Shown: in pieces, positions 10,539 to 21,937 of the stretch
Layout: the number at the start of each line of letters is the position of its first letter
How positions within the stretch are numbered: the stretch's first letter is position 1
DNA from: Paragonimus westermani
Lineage: Eukaryota; Platyhelminthes; Trematoda; Plagiorchiida; Troglotrematidae
Direction: 5' to 3'
NCBI GenBank assembly: GCA_008508345.1
Contig: QNGE01000869.1
Coordinates: 147,819-211,818 of the forward strand
DNA: 64,000 bases
The notes under the pieces: model-generated
What the model saw: only the letters and a program-made list of their open reading frames with translations
Database searches by the model: none
Told to the model about the DNA's origin: nothing
Made by a program: the position numbers and the translations under genes

Positions 10539-13500
10539 GTAGGTTCACCTGTTGAATAAATCCGCTTTTCGTGCTCGTTTGAGGTTATTTCGTACATGCT
10601 GTTTATCAATTGAGTGACCTCCGATAATCGCATTTATAGTTGGCACTATGTCGACAGTATTCTCCGGTTTCGACTACTGTAAACCAATAAACATTTCGTT
10701 TCAGGAGTGGTGGTAATTTCTTCTTTGCACAACCTGGGTCAGTCGGTGGTACCCCGGTTATGCTGGCCCCTGGCCAGCCAAACCCACCGGGCGCGTTCGT
10801 TATGACACAACCGCCGACTAATTCTGGGACACCCATCCCTGCACCAGCTTCAGCCAACTGTATCATCCGGCTACCCGACGGACGCTTAATGATGTCAACA
10901 CAAGCCCCGCCACCCATGGGCCTACATTCTGCACATATGTCCCGCATACCCGGAGCGCAGCCAGCTTATTTCCCTATATCAATGCCTCCTGGTTCTTCGT
11001 CAACCTCGTGTGCACCAGCCGTACCTCAACAGCAGTCGCAACAACCAATGGGAATGATTGCAACGAACCCTACTCAGGTAAGTTAGCCACATATTAACCC
11101 AACCGATATTATTCACCTTTCTTGTTTGACATTCACAGCTCGTTCTGCCGTTTAGATTTTTTTCCATCGTTCAATTTTTTTACGGGAATTTTCTGTTTGA
11201 TTAAGATGCAAGGCAAACCAATTATTGACTTTTCGTCTTTTTATTTTTCTTGTTTATATGCGAATGACGGCTCACACGTTGTATTCTAACATATAACATA
11301 TTCATTCAGGCTGAAGTGGCCAGCACTCTGCCTTCCTATTTAGGCAATGTTAACAGTCAACGTATTCGCCCAGTCGATTGCGTTTGTTTTCCACTTAAGG
11401 AATACGTTCCTGTTGCCTATGAGATCAGACCGCTTGAAAACGTTATCCTCTGTTACTTTTCAGTTGTGTTGCTTTCATATCGTCCCGTATCTGTCTGGTG
11501 TGTTTTTCTATCCATCTATTTCTGTCTAGGCTTTTTACATCCAAGTTCCGTCAGCTCCAGCTGGTTTTGGGAGTGCTCTAGTTGCTACTAGTTGCTCCAC
11601 TGCCGCATCTCCTATGCCACCACAGCCCAAAGGTGTTCAGTCGGTCCCATGTGTTGGATCACTACCTGTCACAAATCGACATCCCATACTGCACTCCTCA
11701 TCGACGGCTTCTATGCCACAAATACCGACAATAATGTCACCAAAAATATCCGCACCCAGCAACCTTAATGTGACCGCTGCACTCGGTCGGACTCCTGGCT
11801 TATTAATGTCATCAGCGCCAGTTTCTCTGTCTCATATTATGGATGCTCATGTGACACAGGTGAGTAGTCCTAATTATTCATGGGCCTGCTACTAGTTTCG
11901 ACTCAATTCCTTGCCCTTCAGAATACAGCTTGAGGTTTCAATTGTGCTTCTTTTTGTGCTTTCTACCGAGCTGTATTATGCCTTGTCGTACTCTTACATA
12001 TAAGATCGTAGTCCGCACTCACACACCCCCTGGTCTTATTCCTTCGGGTTTACACTAGATATGTGGTGTGTGGGTGGAACCGCAAGTGGTGTGGTGCAAG
12101 CCAATTGCGGTGATGGTTAAGCGCAAGCGTCTTTTGGCTTCGGTCACTTTGACAGGCTAATCCGAATCGGATGCTGCCAACCAAGTTCGGAGTAGGTCAC
12201 TCTGACGATATTTCTAGGCTTGTCTCCTATCTTGTATGTATCATGTATGACAGGATTATCGTGAGACAGACAGACATGAGGAATTAGACGTGTTTGTTTC
12301 ATCTCACTTGCTGCGCGTCTTTTGGCGTGTTTTTGTGCGTTTTAAAATGTAACACTTTGATGTACCACGTTTGAATGTGAACCTAGATGCCATCAGAGCA
12401 ACCTTAGACAGGAGGACGACCAGGTTTCTTAACTAAACCCTGTGTCACACGACATTGGCTTTTTTAATAAAAGACCAAGAAATGGTAGTTCATTACGTCT
12501 GTTGTTGTGATCACTATACTGCCCAGCTCGGTCCAGTTAGTTGGCGGTGTGTGTAAACCGTCACACCAGGTTTTTTTAGTATTAGCCACTGATGTGCTGT
12601 TGTCGGTGGTGTTAGTATAAGTTACGTGTCCAACTGATTACTCAGTGTCGGTGGTGGTTGCTCTGAGTTTCAAAATCTGTTAGCTAATTTATCAATTTAC
12701 TCAGATCCGGACTGAAATTTCTGATATAGCTTGATTTTAAACCCACGACCGCCGATTTGTTATCACCAAGCTATCCTCAGTTCATTGTGTTCCCAATGGT
12801 TGTTATCATTATCGTCTCGTTTTATGTCTAAGTAGGATTTTTGACCCAAAAATCCGCCCGTCTTATTGATTTTTCGCCTTGTACCTTCTCAGGGCCAATC
12901 AAAAGCGGGAGCCTTTGGGGTTAGTGTCACCCAAGTGAACTCCATGCAACCAATTAGTACAGCTTTCCCTGGCGGGATGGCTGTCGCTCGTTTACCAAAC
13001 GGAACGTACACAACAGTGTCCTATGCCCGCCCACAATCGCCGCTTGTTTCGATGGCCTGCGCACCACCTTCAGGCAACGAAACTCCATTCACACTGTCGA
13101 ACGCTTGTGCTGGTACCACACGAAAAGTGACAAATTCAACGTCTCGTACCTCGTCCAAACAAAGCACGTCCTCCACGTCCACAGTCAGTGTGATGCAACG
13201 GCTGGATGAGCAGATTGGTGTACTACAGACCGTCGCGAATCCAACCGAAGCTCAAGCTGTCCAGCTCAAGCAAATGATCCAGGTGCGACAGCAACTCTCC
13301 AGGTCCTCCAAACACGAGATCACTGATTCGTCCAACACATTTTCACTGAAACCTGTGTCAAACAGTCCGACGCTGGTAATTAATTCTTTTCTTGTGCGTA
13401 CATTAGTGGGGTATTCTGTTTATCGCATTCCTTTTTGTTTGTCCCCTCAAATTCACGCGTTTGCTACACAATGCACCACAACAGGTCTCGTTACATACTT

Positions 13501-16500
13501 GTTTCTTTCCTATAATAGAGCTTCTTGCGCCTGTTCATACAAAATGGATCACATATGTTCAATATTTTTGCCATTCGATTGTTTACCTGATGATCGTGTT
13601 TCTTGAAATATCAACAAGGCAGTGTATCCCTTACACTCTCATTTGGACACATCGTTGAATGCCGCGTTCTTTTCCATTCCTACTTTTCTGTCCTTCAGCG
13701 TCGTGAGATATTAGATTTACTCGCATCCAACAACCTACTCCCACGAGTTACACCGCCTTCCACGGCAGAGACCTTTGTCGTTGAATTTCGGCTCAATCAA
13801 CAGCGTTATCAGCTTCGATTGACCAGGCAGCAAAAGGTCGACATGGAACGTGTACTGTTCAGCGTGACTCAGCAGCGTCAGGCGGAAATACTGACTGTAC
13901 TACAGCAAGAGCAAGCCCGACTTAACAGCATGCGTCCTCGTGCACCATTACCAACAGCCTCGTCAAATAATGTTGCCGGTTCTATCTCATCCACGGTGAA
14001 TTTTGGACTTAACGTTTCAACCCAACAAATACGTTTGCAAACCCACTTACAGCCTTTTAACTCAGTTCCTTCCATTCCGATGCATCCAGCAACTGCTTTC
14101 GGGAGCTCGCCAGGATTACGGCTTGTTGCCACACGTCCGATGCTCTCGGCCCCCAGTCTTTCGAACACCATAGTTTGTGGTGGCCCCGTTACTGTTGGAT
14201 CCACAGCGCCCGTCATGGGCGTGGTCGCTGCAATGGCAGTCCCTCAGATTGGTGCTCAGGGGCCAAATGCATCCAGTATGTTCCTTATTTTTCCCGATAA
14301 TATTTGTTTACTGATTTCTCTCATTGAACCGCCAGTCGCCTTTGATTGTCGAGTTTACCGCTTCTTGTTGTTTTCCAACCTCATTCTCCTTCAGCTTATA
14401 AAACGACGAAATATTTATTTCTGTAGTGTATTCTCAGAACGTTGGTGCACCTATTTCCACCGTCAACACCGCAATTTCACATGGGATTCCCAGCGTCTCT
14501 GGTCCAGGTTCCGTAACTACCGGTCTATTCCTGCCGCAATCTAATCCAGCTGGTACGCAAACGTTTGTGATGCAGCAGCCTGTGGTGGTCTCTTCCAATT
14601 CGATGGGTACTGCTGTGTTGCCGAGCAACTGTGCCTTGTCGACACAGCCTCACCCACCGTCCTCAGAAGTTGTGTCGACCCTTGTTACTTCCAGCTTCCC
14701 AGGTGCAGTTCAGCAAGTTAGATCTGTAACCGGGTCCTTGAAGCAGGTACTTTCGTGTATAAATTCTTGTATACATTCTGTTTGGGTTTTTCTTTCGTAT
14801 ATTTACTCATGTTGCTGAAGGCACTGCACTACAAAGACGCTAGTCAAGAATCACCGGCTCAAACCTGTGTTGCTTCAAATGCATTTCTATTGGCTGTTCA
14901 GTTTGACTCTATCCCTCCCGTATATTTCATAAAGTCGTCTGGATTTCATCACATCTGTTTTTCCAAAGGGACAAAATTAGTAGTTCACCCGGTTTCTTGA
15001 TGTCTTCGTAATGTCACTTATGTATCGTAGGATAGTCCAGCCTGCCTTACTAGAATCGAGCTTATAACATTCGGCAGGCTGTTCATTAAACGGCTTATAA
15101 TGGCGTGATTATATAACTAGTAGTTGTCCACGCCTCTGAAGAACACTCATGACAACTTACCGGCGCAGTGCAGTGTCGATGTTGACGGCGTACTGTAGGA
15201 TATGAAGATACTAGTACTTGATCTGAACCACTTTTTGTGGTACTACTTCTTAAACTGTCGTCAGTGTAACGAGTATTTCACTTAGATAGAGGTGCTGCAC
15301 GACAAAGTTCACAACTCCGAGCAGTAGCTTTCGTATAACTGTCCTAATTCCGTCGCCACTTCTTAATCTTCCGATATTTTGTCTCATCTTTCTATCACTT
15401 GATCCGAAACACAGTTGTACGTGGGAAGGTGAGTAGTGTTCAGCCAAGCAAATTACCCTCTACTTGGTTACATAGAAACTGAAAGCTGAAGGTGTGAAGT
15501 TTTGGTCCTGCTGCTAGTGCCACCCTTTTGCGTCCATTGAGTTTCATCTTTGTAGCTCACAATATCTGCCTTCAAACCACTTTCGTTAATGATGTTAGTC
15601 GATCTTGTGTACCCGATAGGTAGCTAAATACCAATAGAAGCATGACATTCTTAGCTTTAATGTTTTTGTGATTAGCTTTCGGTCCCAATCGTAGTTGTTT
15701 GAATTGTCTCTGAACGATTATCTCCATAATTACTGTTCCCTGAATACATCCTGGAACGGACTGTGGTTTTTATCGTCCGCTATACGCTGTATTGTACTCC
15801 CACAGACTTCAAGATTGAGCCGTATGCGTGCCTATCTGTTGAACGATCTTAAGTGGTCGGTCGAGAAACCCTCATTACCTGGTCCCGCATCTTCGTCAGT
15901 GAATGATGAGTTATCGCCTCCGACGCCCACACAACTACTTGAGGCTTTTGCTTCTTACCACTTGTACCAGGACGCAGACAATACAAAGGAGGCAATGTTG
16001 AAAGGTATGTTTGCTACGTAACTTGACTATCGTGTAGTTGTCCATTTCGTACCAACCACCATTCCTCTCCTAGTAAGTGTTTTTCAATAGTGTTCTTGTG
16101 CGTCTGTATTTCGTAGACTTTCTCTGTGTCCTCTGATTTCCTGTGCAAGGAACTGTATCTTAATGTGTGTCATCTGCTGAGTTTACGCCGTATCTGGTAT
16201 CTGATTTGCGTTACACAGTTGTATCGTCAACAATGCATCTGTTCCACCTTTTCAGTTGACCGAATTCTTGAAGATGCCACGAACCTTCTCAGGGATAGAA
16301 AACGTCGAATTATCGAAGCCGTCCATGCTGAGTTCTATCGAGAGACAATGGTAAGCTTCTTCGAGAACACAATTCACGATAGTCTATTCAACCCTGCTCT
16401 CCGAACGGGTACATTCGCGTTGCTCGAGTGAATAAACTATAAGCTGGTCCCATCATTGCATATTTCGTTCGCATGCGTTGTTGCACAGGTACTATGTTCT

Positions 16501-18424
16501 CTTTTCTGTCCGTTTACCTTGACCGACTGATTTTCGCATGAACTATTTCCCATTTCTCTGGAACATTAGAATCACTGCATCTCGTTTGCCGCTTTTTATG
16601 ACCCTTGTTGCTTATATGTGTGCGTCTGTCCCTTGAACCTGTGCTACTAACCGAATGCCAACCGGATGCCAACTGAAGCTCTAAGTGTTACTTGGTAGGT
16701 CATACCTGTACCAAATGTCTACTCACTTCGTCGCCAACTATTTTGTACAGAAAACTTGGCTTGTTACGCTCTTGGTTGATGGCTTGCTAGCCCTTTCTTA
16801 TTGTCGGAATTAGTTTCTTATCAACCTGAAAAAACAACTTTTAGTTGAGCCGCGATCTTGTTGTTTATCTACAACCTTTTTCAGAGCCAGGACATCAGTC
16901 TTCCGTACTACACGGTCGGTTGTATTTTTGGGAACCTGGAAAATGGGAGGATTTGTGATTGTCATTACTTTAAGTGTTTTATGCGCATGTGATTTCAGTT
17001 GTCAAATACGTTTTACTTGTTTACATTTACACAGCACCAGCAAGAAAGTTGGCTCGAAGATCGTTTGCTCTGTGCGAATATGGCACTAGATCTTGAGCGG
17101 GAAGTTTTCGAGTCCGAGAAAAAAGTATTCTTGGAATTGAAACATGTCGATCACATGCCAAATTCCCTAGAAAACAATGTCAAAACTTCTCATGAACAAC
17201 CCGTTGAAGATGCGTCTGCCTCAACCATTACGGATGCAAATTCTTTAGACGGTTTGTCCATGTACGTCAAAGCGACTTTGAAAAACCGTCGTCGAAAGCT
17301 ACCAGAGGTACCGATTCTCAAATACCCTGTTTCTCTACTTCCTCCGCCTTGGTCGGATCGGTTGGGTCCACTTGCGTATCTCCGCCCGCTCACCTTTGAC
17401 CCGGACGGTAACGCCAAATTTGCATCCATTCACCTTCCACTGTGGCCGCAGCTTCCCTCCCCATCTGATTTATCCCATCTAGACGTCGCTTCTACAAGTG
17501 TTTGCGAGACATCCACACTGACAACAAGTAATCCGACTGTGATAAAGGCTGATCAAGTTGATCTTGTCCATGTGCAATCCAATTCTGTGGTGATAAATTA
17601 TGTTGCTGATGGGGGCAGCAGTTCCGATGATGCAGAGGCGGATCTACTCTTGGGCCTAGATACTCGTCAATCTCGGGTAAAAAACAACGAACACCTCGTC
17701 AATACAAACGGTCTTTTGAAAGGTGCTGCTGCTGGTTCCATTGAAGGCCGTCGGGGCCATGACGACGGAGCTGCTTTTGACGAACAGTACGACTTGTGGC
17801 AAGAGCTGTTGCAGGATGATAGCATGGATATGGACGAGATGAGATCCGAATCTTTAGACGTGAACCTCGAGGACGAATGCGAATCAATGGTAAACCTTCG
17901 CTGCACTCTGTTACACTTTTTAATCGGTCATTTTTGTCCGGACTAACTTACCGATCGTCTGTTGTTTCGTCACAAATGAGATACGTTCACGAATTAGCTT
18001 AGCTATTTGAATGCCATTTTCCAAGTGCATTGTTACGTATGCGAATAAGTTGCTTGTTATTTGACTACGTTTACAAATGACCCATTTTGTACTGCATAAC
18101 AGCGTGTTCGGAATTCCTCATTAGTATGGACATCACCTACTGTGACTAGTGGGTGTTCAAACTCTGGTTAGCTTGACCGCTATTGTCTAGGCTTGGACAG
18201 TCCACGTGGCAGACTTATTTTACAGGACTTCTGATCATAAAGGTAATAACGATAGTGTCACATTTACTTCTTGTGCATCTGCATTGCAGCTTCCAGAAGA
18301 TACCTCGAAAAAATCATTGCGAGTGTTAGAAAATGGACCCGGCGGTCTATCTTCAGATATCCAACATTCAGAGGATCCAGATATTGATGCAGCCGTTCGC
18401 AGCATTCTCTCCTCTTTCAACTAA
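10297..18424 (+). CDS. BICRA: BICRA/GLTSCR1-like subunit of the ncBAF chromatin remodeller (10 exons)
   Basis: Ten exons join with matching phases at every junction into 1203 codons including the stop: 10297-10538, 10705-11077, 11530-11859, 12893-13375, 13699-14275, 14427-14746, 15806-16004, 16256-16350, 17035-17889 and 18290-18424. The N-terminal two thirds is low-complexity Pro/Ser/Thr/Gln sequence with two charged helical segments. The GLTSCR1 domain (about residues 776-905) is spread over exons 7-9, with blocks 'YHLYQDA', 'VDRILEDATNLL' and 'LALDLEREVFESE'-like text. The protein ends 'IDAAVRSILSSFN'. Vertebrate BICRA/BICRAL are nuclear subunits that define the non-canonical BAF complex with BRD9 and bind BRD4; that role is inferred here. 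The ATG at 10297 has an in-frame stop upstream, but a splice acceptor at 10282-10283 means more 5' coding exons cannot be excluded. The six introns over 300 bp show no further genes. Confidence 0.88.
10705..11077 (+). CDS. BICRA: BICRA-like exon 2
   Basis: Acceptor 'cgtttcag', donor CAG/GTAAGT, phase 0. It encodes a Gly/Pro/Gln-rich disordered segment containing 'IIRLPDGRLMMSTQ', which looks like a short ordered motif inside low-complexity sequence. Confidence 0.8.
11530..11859 (+). CDS. BICRA: BICRA-like exon 3
   Basis: Acceptor 'ttctgtctag', donor CAG/GTGAGT, exactly 110 codons. It begins 'AFYIQVPSAPAGFG' and continues as Pro/Ser/Thr-rich disordered sequence. Confidence 0.8.
12893..13375 (+). 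CDS. BICRA: BICRA-like exon 4
   Basis: Acceptor 'accttctcag', donor CTG/GTAATT, 161 codons. After a Ser/Thr-rich part it holds a predicted helix, 'MQRLDEQIGVLQTVANPTEA', followed by a Gln/Lys-rich stretch. It resembles the Gln-rich helical segments upstream of the GLTSCR1 domain in animal BICRA proteins. Confidence 0.8.
13699..14275 (+). CDS. BICRA: BICRA-like exon 5
   Basis: Acceptor 'tgtccttcag', donor A/GTATGT, phase 1. It starts with a charged helical block ('RREILDLLASNNLLPRV', then 'FRLNQQRYQLRLTRQQK') that is the most ordered piece outside the GLTSCR1 domain. A Ser/Pro/Val-rich tail follows. Confidence 0.82.
14427..14746 (+). CDS. BICRA: BICRA-like exon 6
   Basis: Acceptor 'tttctgtag', donor CAG/GTACTT. 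It enters in phase 1 and leaves in phase 0. It encodes a disordered Ser/Thr/Val/Pro segment beginning 'YSQNVGAPIST'. Confidence 0.75.
15806..16004 (+). CDS. BICRA: BICRA-like exon 7, start of GLTSCR1 domain
   Basis: Acceptor 'actcccacag', donor AAAG/GTATGT, phase 1. It encodes a basic helix 'LSRMRAYLLNDLKWSVEK' and the block 'LLEAFASYHLYQD'. The latter corresponds to the conserved 'LPYHVYQ' block that opens the core of the vertebrate GLTSCR1 domain. Confidence 0.85.
16256..16350 (+). CDS. BICRA: BICRA-like exon 8, GLTSCR1 domain
   Basis: This short 95-bp exon (acceptor 'ccttttcag', donor ATG/GTAAGC) encodes 'VDRILEDATNLLRDRKRRI' and a following helix. It matches the central helix of the GLTSCR1 domain ('VDEEFE...LL'). 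Confidence 0.85.
17035..17889 (+). CDS. BICRA: BICRA-like exon 9, end of GLTSCR1 domain and acidic region
   Basis: Acceptor 'tttacacag', donor ATG/GTAAAC, 285 codons. It opens with the last helix of the GLTSCR1 domain ('WLEDRLLCANMALDLERE'). A proline-rich stretch follows, then a Ser/Asp-rich acidic region with 'DDSMDMDEMRSESLDVN'. Acidic Ser clusters suggest phosphorylation sites, but this is only an inference. Confidence 0.85.
18290..18424 (+). CDS. BICRA: BICRA-like exon 10, C-terminus
   Basis: Acceptor 'tgcattgcag', 44 codons plus TAA. It ends in a short amphipathic helix, 'IDAAVRSILSSFN'. In-phase junction with exon 9 and a clean stop mark the end of the gene. Confidence 0.82.
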   Translation, partial: LPEDTSKKSLRVLENGPGGLSSDIQHSEDPDIDAAVRSILSSFN

Positions 18425-21400
18425 CCGAGCATTTGTCTGACTCGCAGTCAGCTGGGGTTCGTCCAACATCTCGCTTGAAGCCTTGCTTTATCAGTCCACT
18501 GCGCCCTTGTGGCTCGGTTCACGAGTCACTGATCTCGTATGCGCATCATCTGTTTATATGTAGCCGGTTCGGTACACACAGAGTCCTACTATCCCACTTC
18601 GCCAAATATCATCTCCTGTGTACATTAATAACTATGCTGTTTGTGTATTTCAATGCTTTTGCTGGTATGTGTCATTTGTGAACGTTGCCCCCACTTCTAA
18701 TCAAGCGATCCCTGTAGTCATCTCAACTTTTTCTAGTCACGAGCAAGGGCGCTTGTGCGAGACTGTTTTGTAAAACGTGTCGAGGGTCCGATCGCCGGCT
18801 CTTAGCCTGTTTCTGTGAGTGGGCTGATGAGCCAGTGAGTGCCTTCTCACATCTGTTATGTATCGTTTTTTTGATTTCATTTTCTTTCATTCTTGTGGTC
18901 TGCAAAGTCTCTGATCATGTGTTTTACTATCTGATCAGTTGCCACCGTGTTCCTGCACGTTAATCAGACGTGTTTGTCCTCTAATGTGAAGCACTGTACA
19001 GTTTCTTTCTTTTCTATACACGCTCACTGTGTTTCTTTCATGTCGGTTGCCTGGTGGTTACCTGCACACTTGGATCATATTGTTTCGCCTTTATTCGGTA
19101 AATTTCTCTCCTTCAATATCTACGCGCATCACTCTCTCTGTTTTTTGTGTAAAACAGACAGTGGACTAGGTTGATTTAATCCAGTTTGCTCTTTACATTC
19201 GTCACTGAACTCATGCACATTTTCCTATGCCTCGCTTTAAGGCTGTAATTACTATTCAATAGCAGGTTTTTCGAGAGAAAGAGAGAGAGAGAGAATACAT
19301 TTTGTTTGACTCAATCGTGTTATTCCATCAGCTGGTCCCATTGTTTGAATCCTCCTGTTCTTCAGTACATAAGACGATAGGTTGATATCGCACGATTTAT
19401 ATCCGGACAAATTTCAGTGCATCTTTACAAGTGGGTACAACGTACTGCTTATGTGCCAACATTGACAAGCAGATAAAGCAAGAATCTCCGAATTCACAGC
19501 CGCTGTCACTACTATGTTAGCAGCAGTACCTGTGCTCACTGGTTTCTGAACGCGAGTTTAAACCTTCGGGTAACAACAGCTTCAGCCTTGCACAGTTTCT
19601 AGCTATGATGTGGAATACGGGGCGCTGAGCAGGTTGTCGGATCGCATTGGCTTTGCTTTTTTAAAATGTGATGTGCATTTGAGGATACGAGCTCCACATG
19701 GCGTCTGTATTTGCGTGACTTGTTCGATTCACATCTGAATGTGTTTTGTGACTCAGTCTCGCAACTGGCGTTCAATCTTGCCTGTGTGGAATGTTTCACA
19801 TCCACATCGATGTTCGTAGACAAAGTTGGATTTGGCTGCTCACACACCGGGCGCTTCACTCGGAGTGTTGAAATCTGGAGTATTGTGAAAAACATCACTG
19901 GAATGGTAGAATTGCGATGGAATTAACGCTGAACTAAATGGCGCACATCATCGCCTCTAGAGGGGAGCCGACTCCTTGGTGGCTGTATTGAATCGAATTT
20001 TGGATTTTGTACTAACTTGTTTGGGGTGGCCATGAGGCCGTGGGATGGCCCCCATCAAAGTTACTTTTTGGGCTGTCTTCGGCTGGATCGGACAACGTAC
20101 GCAATCAGTTTTGCTTCTATGAATGACTCACGGGATTTTCAGCATGTGCATTCTGACCCGTCCAGCTATTCTTACGATAAGCTACGCTAAATTGAACCAC
20201 TCTTCTGATCCAACTATCGTGAAACAGTGGGTGGTCCTAATTCCAGCTTTCCATAAGGTTATACGTTCGAAAGTGACGGATGCATTTGGTCTGTAAGGTG
20301 CTTGCTACCGATCGCCCATAATAAGAATTCTGTCACCGACAAATTTCAAGTATGTAGTTGGTAGTTGGCCTGGTGGACTTTTTAGTCATTGGGTCGGGTT
20401 TTATAAGACGAAGTTGATGTCTTTAGTACATGGTAGCATCAGGCATGTAGATGATACCCTTTTACACAAGGGGACAAGTTTAATACCTTCTTCCAAGTGA
20501 CCATCTGTAGGCAGTGGTCGTACGTCGAATGAACGTAAATATTTAATCGTAAGCAAGCCGACAAATTCGAGTCTGTATTTCGGGCAGGACAGCAATTCAA
20601 TCCCCGTCAGATGTCACTGTTCTTACATGCCACTTATTTTCTTTGTGTGCGCCGAGCTGGACAGAACGAGTCGGTTGGAGGGCAATCCTGGTTTATGAAA
20701 CACAGCTGTGGAGTTTGAGTTTCAGCCGAATTTAAAATTCTGAAATCTGCTCTGTTTAAGTTACCACCATGTAATGTCCGGACATAGGTCGTGCGACATC
20801 AATTTTCATTCAAACTTGTGACGTGAAAAAGTTGTTTCACGTCTTTTCCCTATTGCTTGTTACGCAATTGTCAGCGTACACTCAACTCATGTTTGTAGTT
20901 GGGCAAACGTTTAATCATCATGCTACCCGCTTTCAAACTTACGGACTGAAGCTTCGATTAGCCTGCTACTCTGTGTACGACTGAACAACCATCATCTGCA
21001 ACAACTAGTCTTAGTACGATTGAGCAAGGCCCTTCTGAATTTGTGAAAACAATTTGCCAACTTTTGGCCTTTACGATAGTCAGTCGACAAAGTGAGGAGA
21101 AAACGTATTGGTCTGTTAAAGGCGATGATTCGCGGTCGTTTTTTGTAATAATTGTGGTGGCGTGTTCATCAAAAGTTGTTGAATGTAGCTAGCATAGCAT
21201 TTAGAGGAGCCGTACTGGAAAATGCGCTTCGATCATTTTCATCGATCGTACTTAGGCTACGGTGAGTATCGTTAGCGTCAACTGAACTATGAGTACTTCT
21301 AAATGCCTGGCCTGTGAGGTGGGTGAAATTAAGTTTACATTAATGTCGCCCATACTTGCAATTAACTACCGTTTACGTCGTTTCGAATCAGTCATAACTG

Positions 21401-21734
21401 AAACCTGACTTCTGTCTGCGCACCAAAATCTTTTCCATATTTAATTCTTACGTTTGTGGCTTCCAATTCCGGCCTACATTGATACAGAATCATTTAGGGT
21501 AGCTTTCATTTTTTCCGGATTGTGTGAAAAAATATTTTAAAGGGCCACTTTCACAGAACTTCAGACGTCAAGATTAATCTGTTGCTTCGTTAAATATTCT
21601 GCTATCATTTACCAGGTCGCCGGTTAACTGGAAAAGATTTGTTCCTTCTCCACTTGTTTACCTTCGTTGTGTTTTTTCTTTGGTGTTTTCGCAAATACGC
21701 TTCTTCACTTTGTCGTTGTGGAATGTAGCCCTTC
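18425..21734. other. 3' flank of BICRA-like gene and intergenic stretch
   Basis: No coding exon is recognised. The first few hundred bases are presumably the BICRA 3' UTR, but no convincing AATAAA was seen close to the stop. A short (GA)n tract lies at about 19273-19294. The remainder shows nothing I can assign. Confidence 0.4.
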
Positions 21735-21923
21735 TATTTCAAGCGGTATTCGCTAACTTGAGGCATCTCTGGCGACAGAGGTGTATTTCTCTGAAGCTTA
21801 AAGGACGTGTATATAAGACAACGGTGAGGGCCGTATTACTTTACGGCAGCGAAACCTGGCCGCTCAGGGTAGAAGACGTGAACCGTCTTCAAGTATTTGA
21901 CCACCGATGTCTGCGTTCAATCG
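21735..21923 (+). mobile_element. RTE-like LINE 3' fragment (reverse transcriptase C-terminus)
   Basis: The plus frame reads '[20 protein letters not shown]' and then '[13 protein letters not shown]' and '[14 protein letters not shown]', the conserved tail region of RTE-type LINE polyproteins. The DNA block 'gacgtgaaccgtcttcaagtatttgaccac' type text is shared with the LINE at 49731-49765. It is cut on the right by the N gap. Confidence 0.85.
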
Positions 21924-21937
21924 NNNNNNNNNNNNNN
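21924..21937. other. Assembly gap (14 N)
   Basis: A run of 14 unknown bases interrupts the LINE fragment. The true gap length is unknown. The sequence to the right (from 21938) does not obviously continue the LINE. Confidence 1.

Noticed and set aside
18800..18850. 'gggctgatgagccagtgag' considered as a hammerhead ribozyme core
   Set aside because: No GAAA element with a closing stem lies at the required distance.
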